From Pacificoceanicola onchidii (GTDB lineage: Bacteria > Pseudomonadota > Alphaproteobacteria > Rhodobacterales > Rhodobacteraceae): DNA of 64,000 bases. Positions 1 to 10,437 of the stretch are shown here, in pieces. The notes beneath the pieces were generated by a model. The model had not been told where the DNA came from and did not search any database. It was given only the letters and a program-made list of their open reading frames with translations. Location: contig NZ_SRXY01000007.1 in the NCBI RefSeq assembly GCF_004804335.1, positions 186,001 to 250,000 of the forward strand. The letters run 5' to 3'. Position numbers and translations under genes: made by a program. The stretch's first letter is position 1. Every line of letters begins with the position of its first letter.

Positions 1-233
1 ACGTCATCGGCAGGGGCGGGCGGCCAGTCGGCGCGGGCCCAGGACGGGCCGGAGGCCTCGGCCTTGACGTCCATGCCATCGTCGCCAAGCGTGGAAAAGA
101 ACTCCTGCCAGGCCGCATCGACCGCGTTCGGGTCATTGGCGTAACGCGCGTACATCTGTTCGAGATATTCGGCGTTGTGCCCCTGCATGAAGCTGGAGGC
201 GTGGAAGAGATCGTTGGGGCTCTGGTCGTTCAT
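1..233 (-). CDS. sucA: 2-oxoglutarate dehydrogenase E1, N-terminal part (cut by window edge)
   Basis: This is the first 77 codons of a minus-strand gene that runs out of the window. The start ATG (231-233) is preceded by CAGGAG at good spacing. The translation holds the E1 N-terminal signature: an S-F-M-Q-G-H-N-A-E-Y-L segment, then D-P-N-A-V-D-A-A-W-Q-E-F-F. This region is known to help dock E1 to the E2 core. The enzyme decarboxylates 2-oxoglutarate for succinyl-CoA formation in the TCA cycle. sucD and sucC lie upstream on the same strand, which supports the call. The catalytic domains are outside the window. Confidence 0.9.
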   Translation of the reverse strand, partial: MNDQSPNDLFHASSFMQGHNAEYLEQMYARYANDPNAVDAAWQEFFSTLGDDGMDVKAEASGPSWARADWPPAPADD

Positions 234-321
234 GAGAGCGGCTCCTGCTGGTGGGCCTGATTGCCATTGCTTGTTCGGGTGGTTAGCGTGCTTGGGTGTA
301 TCTTCATGAAATCAACGGCTA

Positions 322-1227
322 ATGAAACACAATTATCTTTTTCTGATTGGCGCTGCGAAGTCTGCGACGACCAGCGTCGCGGCCATGCTTTCGACGCATC
401 CCGATGTCGCGGTCGCAGCGTCCAAGGAGCCCTGCTTTTTTACGGATTTTGCCGCAAGAGACTGGAGCGGACCCAGCGGTGACGCCTTCAGCGCGCGGCT
501 CGTGCGCAGCTTGGGCGACTACGACAGCGAGTTCGCAGCCAATCCTGATGCGTCGTGGCGCGTCGATGCCTCCACCGATTATCTCAGCTGCCCGGTCAGC
601 CCGCAGCGGATCGCCGAATTCGCGGCGTCCGAGCGTGTCGGGCGTGTCATTGTCATGGCGATCCTGCGCGATCCGTTGCAGCGGGCACTGTCCGAGTACC
701 AGCACACCTTGCGGGACGGTCACGAAACGCTGTCGCTGCGAGAGTCCCTGGATCTGGAGGCCACGAGGCGCGAGGATGGGTTTCAGCCTTTGTTCTGGCA
801 TGTCGAGCGCAGCAGCTACGCAACGCACATTGCGCGCTGGCGTTCCACAGGGCTGGACTTGAACCTGTTCGGATACGAGGCGGTCAGCACGCCCGATACG
901 TTTATCCGGGATGTTTTCAAACTGATGGATCTTGCGCCGTTGGAGGCGATGCCGAAGGCGGAGACCAAAAATCGCAGCTACACTTACAAGAACCCGATCA
1001 TCGGCCAGATCATGCGGCACGGCGCGGTCCTGCGCGCGGCGCGCGGCATTGTGCCGAAGCAGTTTCGCGCGGGCGTCAAGGACGCCCTGCTGCGGGTTGT
1101 CGGGGCCAAGTACACGCCCGGCCCTGACGAGATTGCCCTCCTGCGGGAGGCGCTGCAAAGCGAAATCGACGCATGTGTCCAAGACCCAGCCATCCCGACG
1201 GACGGCTGGACCCTGAGCAAGGCGTGA
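322..1227 (+). CDS. sulfotransferase family protein
   Basis: This is a 301-residue protein with the two PAPS-binding signatures of sulfotransferases: a P-loop-like G-A-A-K-S-A-T-T at residues 10-17 (5'-phosphosulfate loop) and a strand ending in R-D-P at 116-118 followed by S124 (3'-phosphate binding). There is no signal peptide, so it is probably cytoplasmic and acts on a glycan, lipid or polysaccharide precursor; the acceptor is unknown. It sits between sucD and sucA on the opposite strand and is divergent from sucA, so it interrupts a TCA operon. Two glycosyltransferase-like genes occupy a similar position between sucC and mdh. Confidence 0.82.
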   Translation: MKHNYLFLIGAAKSATTSVAAMLSTHPDVAVAASKEPCFFTDFAARDWSGPSGDAFSARLVRSLGDYDSEFAANPDASWRVDASTDYLSCPVSPQRIAEFAASERVGRVIVMAILRDPLQRALSEYQHTLRDGHETLSLRESLDLEATRREDGFQPLFWHVERSSYATHIARWRSTGLDLNLFGYEAVSTPDTFIRDVFKLMDLAPLEAMPKAETKNRSYTYKNPIIGQIMRHGAVLRAARGIVPKQFRAGVKDALLRVVGAKYTPGPDEIALLREALQSEIDACVQDPAIPTDGWTLSKA

Positions 1228-1254
1228 GAGATCGCTCTGCCGGCTGAGCATGGC

Positions 1255-2142
1255 TTAGCCGATCTCGATCGCTTGCATGACGGCCTCGCCAAGCGTGGCG
1301 GGGCTGTCGGCAACCACGATACCAGCGGACTTCATCGCTTCGATCTTGTCCTCGGCACCACCTTTGCCACCGGCGACAATCGCGCCAGCGTGGCCCATGC
1401 GGCGGCCCGGAGGGGCTGTGCGGCCCGCGATGAAACCAGCGGTCGGCTTCCAGCGACCTTTTTTCTTCTCGGCGGCGAGGAATTCTGCGGCTTCTTCTTC
1501 CGCGGAGCCACCGATTTCACCGATCATGATGATCGACTGGGTTTCATCGTCCGCGAGGAACATCTCCAGCACGTCGATGTGCTCGGTGCCCTTGATCGGG
1601 TCGCCACCGATGCCCACAGCGGAGGACTGGCCGAGGCCCATGTCGGTGGTCTGCTTGACCGCCTCATAGGTCAGGGTGCCGGAGCGGGACACAACGCCGA
1701 CGGAGCCGCGCTTGTGGATGTGGCCGGGCATGATGCCGATCTTGCAGGCGCCGGGGGTGATCACGCCGGGGCAATTCGGGCCGATGAGGCGCGAGCTGGA
1801 GCCTTCGAGAGCGCGCTGAACGCGCATCATGTCGAGCACCGGGATGCCTTCGGTGATGCAGACGATCAGTTCCATCTCTGCGTCAATCGCTTCGAGGATC
1901 GAATCGGCGGCGAAGGGCGGCGGCACGTAGATCACGGAGGCGTTGGCCTCGGTGACGTGCTTGGCTTCATGGACCGAGTTGAAGACCGGCAGGTCGAGGT
2001 GCGTCTGACCACCTTTGCCCGGGGTCACACCCCCGACCATCTTGGTGCCATAGGCGATTGCCTGTTCAGTGTGGAAGGTGCCCTGCGAGCCGGTGAGGCC
2101 CTGACAGATCACTTTGGTGTTTTCGTCTACGAGGACTGCCAT
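1255..2142 (-). CDS. sucD: succinate-CoA ligase (ADP-forming), alpha subunit
   Basis: This 295-residue protein begins [10 protein letters not shown] after a good AGGAG site, so the longer open frame reaching back to 2337 is not needed. The CoA-binding Rossmann motif [10 protein letters not shown] lies near residues 15-24, and G-H-A-G-A-I-V-A-G near the C-terminus carries the histidine that is phosphorylated in this family. With SucC it converts succinyl-CoA to succinate with formation of a nucleoside triphosphate. sucC lies upstream on the same strand, separated by one small exported-protein gene, and sucA follows beyond the inserted sulfotransferase. Confidence 0.96.
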   Translation of the reverse strand: MAVLVDENTKVICQGLTGSQGTFHTEQAIAYGTKMVGGVTPGKGGQTHLDLPVFNSVHEAKHVTEANASVIYVPPPFAADSILEAIDAEMELIVCITEGIPVLDMMRVQRALEGSSSRLIGPNCPGVITPGACKIGIMPGHIHKRGSVGVVSRSGTLTYEAVKQTTDMGLGQSSAVGIGGDPIKGTEHIDVLEMFLADDETQSIIMIGEIGGSAEEEAAEFLAAEKKKGRWKPTAGFIAGRTAPPGRRMGHAGAIVAGGKGGAEDKIEAMKSAGIVVADSPATLGEAVMQAIEIG

Positions 2143-2203
2143 TTTGGCGTTCTCCTGAATTGTTCCGGCTGATCCGGACGTTTCTGTTTTGGCGGAGCTT
2201 TGG

Positions 2204-2677
2204 TCACGACTTGTACAGCGTGAGGCCCCAGGATTGACGGCGTTTCTTGTAGATGGATTGCAGGCGATACTTGGATCGACCAACCTTGACGGACCAGGAT
2301 TCGTTCCGTTTTCCCTTGCGATAGACAGAAACCTCACCGCCGACTCTGCGTGCCAGCTCGGTTATGATCTGTTTCTCAAGGGCCAACGAAACATCCGGCT
2401 CCGACCCGTCCGCATTCAAAGGAATGCCGTCCAAATGGATGCGGCAGCTTTGCGCGGGCACGACACTCAGGAATGCACCTGAGCCGGTCGGGAACTTCGC
2501 TTTGCCAACCTTCTGGAAAGATGCCTTGACCTTGTGGCTCTGAAAACTCGGAGCATGGTCAACGCAGATTTCCTTGAAGGCGCGAACGATCGTCTCGCTT
2601 GTCGAATTTGCATACGCGGCACTGCCGGACGCAAGAACAAGCGCGATAACTGCCGCTGACAAACCTGCGAACCGCAT
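2204..2677 (-). CDS. conserved secreted protein inside the suc operon
   Basis: This 157-residue protein starts with a clear signal peptide (M-R-F-A-G-L then a hydrophobic stretch ending A-Y-A near residue 23). It has two cysteines in the mature part (in E-I-C-V-D-H and Q-S-C-R-I-H) that could form a disulfide. The start codon shares one base with the sucC stop (TGATG), so translation is probably coupled. I recognise no catalytic motif. A periplasmic protein made with a cytoplasmic TCA enzyme has no obvious reason; it may simply be a conserved passenger. sucD follows 61 bases downstream. Confidence 0.8.
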   Translation of the reverse strand: MRFAGLSAAVIALVLASGSAAYANSTSETIVRAFKEICVDHAPSFQSHKVKASFQKVGKAKFPTGSGAFLSVVPAQSCRIHLDGIPLNADGSEPDVSLALEKQIITELARRVGGEVSVYRKGKRNESWSVKVGRSKYRLQSIYKKRRQSWGLTLYKS

Positions 2678-3870
2678 CAGCCTTTAACCGCCTTTACGAT
2701 TTTCTGCGCACCGTCTTTGAGGTCATCCGCGGCAATCACATCAACATCGGAGTTGTTGATGATGTCCTTGCCCGCTTCGACGTTGGTGCCTTCGAGGCGC
2801 ACAACCAGCGGAACCTGCAGGCCAACTTCTTTCACAGCAGCCACAACGCCCTCTGCGATCACGTCGCAGCGCATGATGCCGCCGAAGATGTTGACGAGGA
2901 TGCCTTTGACGTTCGGGTCGGAAGTGATGATCTTGAACGCTTCGGTCACCTTCTCTTTGGTCGCGCCGCCGCCTACGTCGAGGAAGTTGGCAGGCTCGGC
3001 ACCGTAGAGCTTGATGATGTCCATGGTCGCCATGGCAAGGCCCGCGCCGTTCACCATGCAGCCGATCTCACCGTCGAGCGCGATGTAGTTCAGGTCGAAC
3101 TTGGAGGCCTGAAGCTCTTTGGCATCTTCTTCGGTCTCGTCACGCAGCTCGGAGACTTCCGGCTGGCGGTAGATGGCGTTGCCGTCAAAGCCAACCTTGG
3201 CGTCGAGAACTTTCAGCTCGTTGCCGGGCATGACGATCAGCGGGTTGATCTCCAGCATCTCCATGTCTTTTTCCATGAAGGCTTTGTAGAGAATGCCCAT
3301 CAGCTTCACGCACTGCTTGACCGCTGCGCCTTCGAGGCCGAGCGAGAAGGCGATGCGGCGGCCGTGGAAGGCCTGGTAGCCGGTGGCCGGATCAACGGAG
3401 AAAGACAGGATCTTTTCCGGTGTAGAGGCTGCAACCTCTTCGATGTCCATGCCGCCCTCGGTGGAGCAGACGAAGGACACGCGGGATGTCTGGCGATCCA
3501 CCAGCAGCGCGAGGTACAGTTCGCGCTCGATGTCGGAGCCATCTTCGATGTAGATGCGGTTGACCTGCTTGCCGATCGGGCCGGTCTGGTGCGTGACAAG
3601 CGTCTTGCCGAGCATCTTCTTGGCTTCTTCAGCGGCCTCTTCGACCGATTTGGCCAGGCGCACGCCGCCCTTTTCGCCTGCTTCGGCTTCCTTGAAGGAG
3701 CCCTTGCCGCGACCACCTGCGTGGATCTGGGCTTTGACGACCCAAAGCGGGCCATCGAGTTCGCCTGCGGCGGTCTTGGCATCTTCGGCCCGAAGCACAA
3801 CGCGGCCATCCGAGACCGGTGCGCCGTAGGAGCGCAGCAGCGCCTTGGCTTGATATTCGTGGATGTTCAT
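2677..3870 (-). CDS. sucC: succinate-CoA ligase (ADP-forming), beta subunit
   Basis: This is a 397-residue ATP-grasp protein of normal length. It begins M-N-I-H-E-Y-Q-A-K, followed by the nucleotide-binding loop G-G-R-G-K-G-S-F-K near residue 53. Near the C-terminus it has G-G-I-M-R-C-D, typical of the CoA-ligase domain. It forms the succinyl-CoA synthetase heterotetramer with SucD in the cytoplasm. It is the first gene of the minus-strand suc cluster. Its upstream region carries two TGTGATCACA palindromes, 113-143 bases from the start codon, which probably control the operon. Confidence 0.97.
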   Translation of the reverse strand: MNIHEYQAKALLRSYGAPVSDGRVVLRAEDAKTAAGELDGPLWVVKAQIHAGGRGKGSFKEAEAGEKGGVRLAKSVEEAAEEAKKMLGKTLVTHQTGPIGKQVNRIYIEDGSDIERELYLALLVDRQTSRVSFVCSTEGGMDIEEVAASTPEKILSFSVDPATGYQAFHGRRIAFSLGLEGAAVKQCVKLMGILYKAFMEKDMEMLEINPLIVMPGNELKVLDAKVGFDGNAIYRQPEVSELRDETEEDAKELQASKFDLNYIALDGEIGCMVNGAGLAMATMDIIKLYGAEPANFLDVGGGATKEKVTEAFKIITSDPNVKGILVNIFGGIMRCDVIAEGVVAAVKEVGLQVPLVVRLEGTNVEAGKDIINNSDVDVIAADDLKDGAQKIVKAVKG

Positions 3871-3982
3871 GGGTCGTCTGTCCCCGTTTTGCTACGATTT
3901 GATGACGATATAGGCGCGCATACACCGACGGGTTAAACAAAAAATTTCTGTTTTGCAGGAAATAGGGCGCTTTTTCGACATT

Positions 3983-4038
3983 TGTGATCACACCCTGACG
4001 GGCTGTGATCACAAGTTGATTTTATGTTAGCGCTTGGC
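3983..4038. promoter_or_regulatory. paired TGTGATCACA operators plus 14-mer upstream of sucC
   Basis: Two identical 10-bp palindromes TGTGATCACA lie at 3983-3992 and 4004-4013, 21 bp apart centre to centre, so they fall on the same DNA face. A 14-mer TGTTAGCGCTTGGC follows at 4025-4038. The same layout occurs upstream of sdhC, which makes chance unlikely. GntR/FadR-type and LacI-type regulators bind sites of these general shapes; the actual protein is not known. The site lies in the divergent region between sucC (minus) and the glycosyltransferase pair (plus). Confidence 0.65.
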
Positions 4039-4094
4039 AGAGATTCGCGCTCTGGTTAGGGTCGCGTGACGTTGAGGTCAATCAGGAGAAACCG

Positions 4095-5120
4095 GTGCAG
4101 AGTTGGGCCACGGTCATGACCGTCCGCGAGCCACCGCAGCTCGTTCTGAGCAATGTGATATGGCATCTGGAAACGGGCGCGGCAGAGGTTCATGTCTGTT
4201 TCGATGACCCCGACGACGGGCTTGCAGATGATCTGGAGCAGATCCCCGGCGTCTTTGTCAGGCGCTGCGATGACGCGCACTGGCGCGCTCTGGCACCGCG
4301 CCGAAAGCGCCCGGACTCGATCAACCGCCGTCAATCGCTCAATGCCAATCACGCGCTCGGCGAGACGAAGGCAGACTGGCTGTTTCATATAGATGCAGAC
4401 GAGTTTCTCTGGCAGCAAAGTCCGCTTGGCGCGGAGCTCGAGGTTGTCGCGGAACTCGACTGCGAGTTGCATCTGCCCGTGGCTGAACGGCTCTATCCGG
4501 CCGGTGCTACGCGAGCGACGATCTTCGACGGGTTCTTCCGCACCAGCACCAAGGGCCTGAACCGCCGCGCAGATGGCACGTCAAATGATCCGGTGATCTT
4601 TGGCGATCATCTGGCCGTCCTGCTGCACGGAGTTCTCGGCCATTCGGCGGGCAAATGCGGTGTGCGGCGCGGGGCCGGGCACCGTTTGGGCATTCATTGG
4701 TCTTACAAGGGCGACACGCGCCACCGGACCGAACGCTACAAGAGCACATCGACCCGGCTCTTGCATTTCGACGGGCTGACCCCGCTGCACTGGCTGTCAA
4801 AACTGATCCGCTACCGCGATACGGACCCCGAAGTCATGAACATCGCAGACCACCGCAAAGAGCAGATCGGCCTGATGCAGGCGATGATTTCAGAGCCGGA
4901 TGGCTTGCGGCAGCTGCATGACGAGCTGCGCGTGTTCGATGAGGCGCGCCTGCAGCGCCTGCGCGCTTTCGGCCTGCTCGCCGAGATTGGGTTTGATCCG
5001 GCCCCCGTGTTTGCGAAGTGGGGTGTGAGCATGCCGGATCTCACGCCGGAAGCCTTCGACGCGGCGCTGCTCGCGCAGAATCCGGAGCTGCAGGAGCTAC
5101 AGGCGATCCTCCATGACTGA
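4095..5120 (+). CDS. glycosyltransferase family 2-like protein, copy 1
   Basis: This 341-residue protein starts at a GTG placed seven bases after AGGAG (4083-4088). The motif H-I-D-A-D-E-F-L at residues 98-105 is the metal and sugar-nucleotide binding DxD-type signature of the family sometimes annotated Glyco_tranf_2_4. An N-terminal V-R-E-P-P-Q segment precedes a Rossmann-like region. There is no signal peptide or membrane segment. It overlaps its downstream paralogue by eight bases. The two are probably co-transcribed and modify a surface glycan. They are inserted between mdh and sucC in opposite orientation. Donor and acceptor are unknown. Confidence 0.8.
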   Translation: MQSWATVMTVREPPQLVLSNVIWHLETGAAEVHVCFDDPDDGLADDLEQIPGVFVRRCDDAHWRALAPRRKRPDSINRRQSLNANHALGETKADWLFHIDADEFLWQQSPLGAELEVVAELDCELHLPVAERLYPAGATRATIFDGFFRTSTKGLNRRADGTSNDPVIFGDHLAVLLHGVLGHSAGKCGVRRGAGHRLGIHWSYKGDTRHRTERYKSTSTRLLHFDGLTPLHWLSKLIRYRDTDPEVMNIADHRKEQIGLMQAMISEPDGLRQLHDELRVFDEARLQRLRAFGLLAEIGFDPAPVFAKWGVSMPDLTPEAFDAALLAQNPELQELQAILHD

Positions 5121-6123
5121 CACCCGCACGACATGGGGCACGGTTTCGACGGTGCTGGAGCCGCCGCAGATTCTGCTGGCCTTTGCCGCGTATCATTTGC
5201 ACGCCGGGGCCTCGGAAGTGCACCTTTACCTTGATGCGCCTTGCCCCGACGCGGAGCGATGGCTTGCGCAGAAACCGCGTGTGACGGTTACAATCTGCGA
5301 CGCCGCGTATTGGCAAAGTGAACACGGTCGAACCCGCCCGACGGATTCGCGCGAACGGCAAGTTCTGAACGCGCGGCACGCCTATGCGCGGACAAACTGC
5401 GATTGGCTGGCGCATATCGACGCGGACGAGTTTCTGATCCGGGTGCCGCAAATCGTGCGGTTTCTTGCGGACTGCTCGCCGCAGATCAAGGTTGTCTCTT
5501 TACACAATGCAGAGCGTGTTCTGCGCCGTGGGCAAATTCCCCGAACGGTCTTTGACGGCCTGTTCCGCAAGCCCTTCCCGACAAAGAACAGCGCCGCCGA
5601 ACGCAAAATCTACGGCGAGGGTGCGGACTTCCTGTTGCGCGGCTTTTCCGGTTACGCCATCGGCAAGAGCCTTTATCGCGTCGGGGCAGGGCTGAAACTC
5701 GACCTGCACGAACCGGCGCCGACGGACTATTGGCGTGGCCCAACGCCGGAACGGGTCTGGTTTCCGCGCATGGGGCTATTGCATGTGGACGGCTACACGC
5801 GCGCCCATTGGGAAGACAAGCTCCGCAAGAAAACCCGCCTGCTTCGCCAGGATACACCGTCCGGACACAATCCGGCCCGCACCAGGCAAATCGCGCATTT
5901 CCTGGAAGAACCTGACGGGGATGTGGACACCGACCGGCTTTATGACATGACGCGCTGCCTGTCGTATCGCCAGCTGGCCCAGATGCTTTTGCACCGCAAG
6001 CTTCTGCCCGAGACGCTGTCGCTCCGTGCGGCCCTAAAAGCCGAGTTTCCCGAAGCAACGGTCGATCTTTCGCCCGAGGCCATCGACGCGGCACTGGCGG
6101 ATATCAGACATCGCAGCCAATAA
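5113..6123 (+). CDS. glycosyltransferase family 2-like protein, copy 2
   Basis: This 336-residue paralogue of the preceding gene shares the order V-x-E-P-P-Q near residue 15, a conserved W-L-x-H-I-D-A-D-E-F-L motif (99-108), and a C-terminal P-E-A-x-D-A-A-L segment. Its ATG lies within the last codons of copy 1, which suggests translational coupling. The similarity points to local duplication followed by divergence. A role in decorating capsule, lipopolysaccharide or exopolysaccharide is an inference from family membership and from the nearby sulfotransferase-like gene. Confidence 0.8.
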   Translation: MTDTRTTWGTVSTVLEPPQILLAFAAYHLHAGASEVHLYLDAPCPDAERWLAQKPRVTVTICDAAYWQSEHGRTRPTDSRERQVLNARHAYARTNCDWLAHIDADEFLIRVPQIVRFLADCSPQIKVVSLHNAERVLRRGQIPRTVFDGLFRKPFPTKNSAAERKIYGEGADFLLRGFSGYAIGKSLYRVGAGLKLDLHEPAPTDYWRGPTPERVWFPRMGLLHVDGYTRAHWEDKLRKKTRLLRQDTPSGHNPARTRQIAHFLEEPDGDVDTDRLYDMTRCLSYRQLAQMLLHRKLLPETLSLRAALKAEFPEATVDLSPEAIDAALADIRHRSQ

Positions 6124-6125
6124 AA

Positions 6126-6154
6126 AAGCCCGGGGCCAATGGGCGCCCGGGCTT
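6126..6154 (-). terminator. rho-independent terminator of mdh
   Basis: AAGCCCGGG (6126-6134) pairs with CCCGGGCTT (6146-6154). On the minus strand the stem is followed by a run of T (the A-run at 6122-6127 on plus). It lies between the convergent glycosyltransferase and mdh genes and may stop both. Confidence 0.8.
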
Positions 6155-6175
6155 CGATCTTCAATCAGGTCTGGC

Positions 6176-8074
<1,899 letters not shown>

Positions 8075-8165
8075 CTATAGGAAAGTGCATGATGGGGGAG
8101 TTGCCGTTGCAATGGGTCACTGGATCCAACCGGCGGCACGAGGCCAGCCGTCTCCCCCGGTCAGA

Positions 8166-8486
8166 TCACGCATCGTCCCCTTGAGGTGGCAACGCTTCGG
8201 CCAGTTCTTCGAAGGCCTGGCCGCTGGCAACGAGGCAGGTAACGCCCTGGGCCGTGGTCACGGTAATCGTCCACGAGCCGGTCTCGAGAGAGGCGAACAC
8301 TTCCATCATGTTGTTGTTGGCCCCAAGGCCCATGGACTGGCGCGTTTCGCCGTATTTGTCCGCGAGGCGCTCTACAACCAGATCGCGCGGTGCACAGTTT
8401 TGTGCGCCCTGCGCCTTTACCATTGTCGCGGCCCCAAGGAGGATTCCCGCGGAAAGCATGGTCAGTTTCACAAATCTATCCGTCAT
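8166..8486 (-). CDS. small secreted hypothetical protein
   Basis: This 106-residue protein starts at M-T-D-R-F-V-K-L and has a signal peptide (hydrophobic core L-S-A-G-I-L-L-G-A-A, cleavage near V-K-A-Q). Two cysteines in the mature part (N-C-A-P-R-D and V-T-C-L-V-A) may form a disulfide. I recognise no family. A longer frame reaching 8774 exists but has no signal peptide at its N-terminus and no good ribosome site. It is divergent from mcl2, with about 300 bases between them. Confidence 0.7.
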   Translation of the reverse strand: MTDRFVKLTMLSAGILLGAATMVKAQGAQNCAPRDLVVERLADKYGETRQSMGLGANNNMMEVFASLETGSWTITVTTAQGVTCLVASGQAFEELAEALPPQGDDA

Positions 8487-8795
8487 CGCTTTGCCCTTTC
8501 GGCTGGCGCCCGGTGGTGTCGCGGCTTTGCCGCCTGACCGGGAGTATGGATCCTCTCTTGCTTTGATGAGCGCTCCCTCAAGCGCCCGTGTTCTGCCATT
8601 GTTCGGCTTGATCCAACTTTGTGGTTCAGCCTCCAACAAAAGGTTAATGCAGCGTACGGTCGTTCCAATGTGACACATTTCGCCGGAAAACATGGGAAAA
8701 ATCCGGGCAGTTCTGCGCTGCGGCAATTTCCTTCTTGAACTTTCCGGTAAAAAATGCCCTTCCTCACGCAACAATATTGCTCAGAGGAATCTCCC
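8487..8795. other. divergent intergenic region before mcl2
   Basis: This 309-base gap separates a minus-strand secreted protein from mcl2. Near mcl2 it holds GCAACAATATTGC (8768-8780), a short inverted repeat GCAA/TTGC that shares AATATTGC with the ccr upstream region. I see no open frame or terminator in it that I can support. Confidence 0.5.
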
Positions 8796-9647
8796 ATGGA
8801 CATGGCCGCCCGCCCGTATCGCTCCGTTCTCTACATCCCCGGTTCCAAGGAGCGCGCGCTTGAAAAAGCCCGTGGCCTGCCTGTGGATGCCGTCATTTTT
8901 GACCTTGAGGATGCGGTTGCACCGGGCGAGAAACCGGCTGCGCGGGACACGCTGAAGGCTGCGCTGGCCGAAAGCTACGGCAACCGCACGCGCATCGTGC
9001 GTATCAATGGTCTTGATACCGAATGGGGCGCGGACGATGCCCGGGCTGCGGCGGACATGGACTGCGATGCGGTGCTGCTTCCGAAGGTTGAAAGCGCCGC
9101 CCAGCTGGACGCTCTGGCTGCGCTGGTCGGGGACAAGCCGCTTTGGGCGATGATGGAAACGCCGAAGGGCATGCTCGCCGCTGCTGAAATCGCCGCGCAC
9201 CCGCAACTCAAGGGCTTTGTCATGGGCACCAACGATCTGGCCAAGGAGCTGAACTCCCGCTTCCGCCCGGATCGCCTGCCCATGATGCCGGGGATCGGCC
9301 TGTGCCTGCTCGCCGCCAAGGCGCATGGCGTGGTTATCGTCGATGGCGTCTATAACGCCTTCAAGGATGACGAAGGGCTCAAGGTGGAATGCGACCAGGG
9401 CCGCGACATGGGCATGGACGGCAAAACCCTGATCCACCCGGCGCAGGTGGACATCGCCAACACCGCCTTTGCCCCGTCTGATGCGGAAATCGACCTCGCC
9501 AAGCGCCAGATCGAAGCCTTTGAGGAAACCGTGGCCTCGGGCGGCGGTGTTGCGGTGGTTGACGGTAAGATCGTCGAGAATCTCCATGTCGAGACCGCCC
9601 GCAAGACGCTGGCCAAGGCAGAGGCCATTGCGGCCCTTGCCGAATAA
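8796..9647 (+). CDS. mcl2: (3S)-malyl-CoA thioesterase
   Basis: This 283-residue member of the CitE/HpcH-HpaI aldolase family begins M-D-M-A-A-R-P-Y-R-S-V-L-Y-I-P-G-S, closely matching what I recall of Rhodobacter sphaeroides Mcl2. That protein hydrolyses (3S)-malyl-CoA to malate and CoA, completing the ethylmalonyl-CoA pathway. Metal- and substrate-binding segments visible are I-F-D-L-E-D-A-V, L-L-P-K-V-E and M-M-E-T-P-K-G-M. The start at 8796 follows AGAGGA. mch lies three genes downstream, and ecm and ccr are about 10 kb away, which supports this over a citrate lyase role. Confidence 0.88.
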   Translation: MDMAARPYRSVLYIPGSKERALEKARGLPVDAVIFDLEDAVAPGEKPAARDTLKAALAESYGNRTRIVRINGLDTEWGADDARAAADMDCDAVLLPKVESAAQLDALAALVGDKPLWAMMETPKGMLAAAEIAAHPQLKGFVMGTNDLAKELNSRFRPDRLPMMPGIGLCLLAAKAHGVVIVDGVYNAFKDDEGLKVECDQGRDMGMDGKTLIHPAQVDIANTAFAPSDAEIDLAKRQIEAFEETVASGGGVAVVDGKIVENLHVETARKTLAKAEAIAALAE

Positions 9648-9683
9648 CGTCAGTCTCGCTGCAGCACAGCAAAGGAGAAAGCC

Positions 9684-10229
9684 ATGCTGCTTCTGAGTCT
9701 CGGCGTCGCGCTCTGGTGCGCGGCGCATTTCTTCAAGCGCCTCGCCCCGGAGGCCCGCGCCAACATGGGCGACAAGGGCAAAGGTCTTGTCGCTCTGGCC
9801 ATCGGTGTTTCCATTCTCATGATGATCTTCGGATACCGCATGGCGGATGGCACCTTTTTCTGGGGGCGGCACCCCGCGACGGTCGGCATCAACAACCTGA
9901 TCATGATCGCCGCGCTCTACCTCACCTCGCCCGGCCCGTCGAAAGGCGCGCTGTTCTACAAAATGCGCCACCCGATGCTCACCGGCTTCCTGCTCTGGGC
10001 GCTGGCGCACCTTCTGGTCAACGGCGACACACCCTCGTTCATCCTCTTTGGCGGCCTCGCGCTCTGGGCGGTTGTCGAGATGAACGTCATCAACCGGGCC
10101 GAGCCGGACTGGACGCCGCCGGAAAAGGGCAGCATCCGCAAAGACGCCATCTTCCTTGTGGCTTCTGTGGTGCTGCTTGGCGTGATCGGTATGGTCCACA
10201 CCTGGCTTGGATACCCAACTTTCGGATAA
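9684..10229 (+). CDS. NnrU family membrane protein
   Basis: This 181-residue polytopic protein has about five membrane segments and the conserved M-R-H-P-M-L-T-G-F-L-L-W motif of the NnrU/isoprenylcysteine methyltransferase-like family. NnrU was named for a link with nitric-oxide metabolism in Rhodobacter, but most homologues are uncharacterised. It starts after AAAGGAG and lies between mcl2 and a DUF1737-type gene, with short gaps, so it is probably in the mcl2-mch transcription unit. No nitrite or nitric-oxide reductase gene is in the window. Confidence 0.85.
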   Translation: MLLLSLGVALWCAAHFFKRLAPEARANMGDKGKGLVALAIGVSILMMIFGYRMADGTFFWGRHPATVGINNLIMIAALYLTSPGPSKGALFYKMRHPMLTGFLLWALAHLLVNGDTPSFILFGGLALWAVVEMNVINRAEPDWTPPEKGSIRKDAIFLVASVVLLGVIGMVHTWLGYPTFG

Positions 10230-10233
10230 GCTC

Positions 10234-10437
10234 ATGAAACTCTATCGCTTCCTTTCTGCCGATGACACGTCGGACTTCTGTCACAAGGTCACCGCGGCCC
10301 TGAACAAGGGGTGGGTTCTGCATGGCGACCCGACCTACGCCTTTGATGCGGCCAATGGCGTGATGCGGTGCGGGCAGGCCGTGGTGAAGGACGCGTCGGG
10401 CGAATACACACCTGATCTCAAACTGGGAGACCAATAA
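10234..10437 (+). CDS. DUF1737-type small protein
   Basis: This 67-residue protein starts M-K-L-Y-R-F-L-S-A-D-D-T-S and contains the compact pattern K-G-W-x-L-x-G-x-P-x-Y-x-F, typical of DUF1737 proteins, which have no known function. It starts four bases after the NnrU stop, and its own stop abuts the mch start (TAAATG). It is a soluble protein with no cofactor motif. Confidence 0.75.
   Translation: MKLYRFLSADDTSDFCHKVTAALNKGWVLHGDPTYAFDAANGVMRCGQAVVKDASGEYTPDLKLGDQ

Noticed and set aside
319-1251. Minus-strand frame of 310 codons opposite the sulfotransferase-like gene
   Set aside because: It mirrors a gene with clear family motifs, has no ribosome site and a composition typical of antisense shadows in GC-rich DNA.
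1757-1768. GTGATCACG-like sequence inside sucD
   Set aside because: It lies in coding sequence, is single and lacks the paired layout, so it is not taken as an operator.
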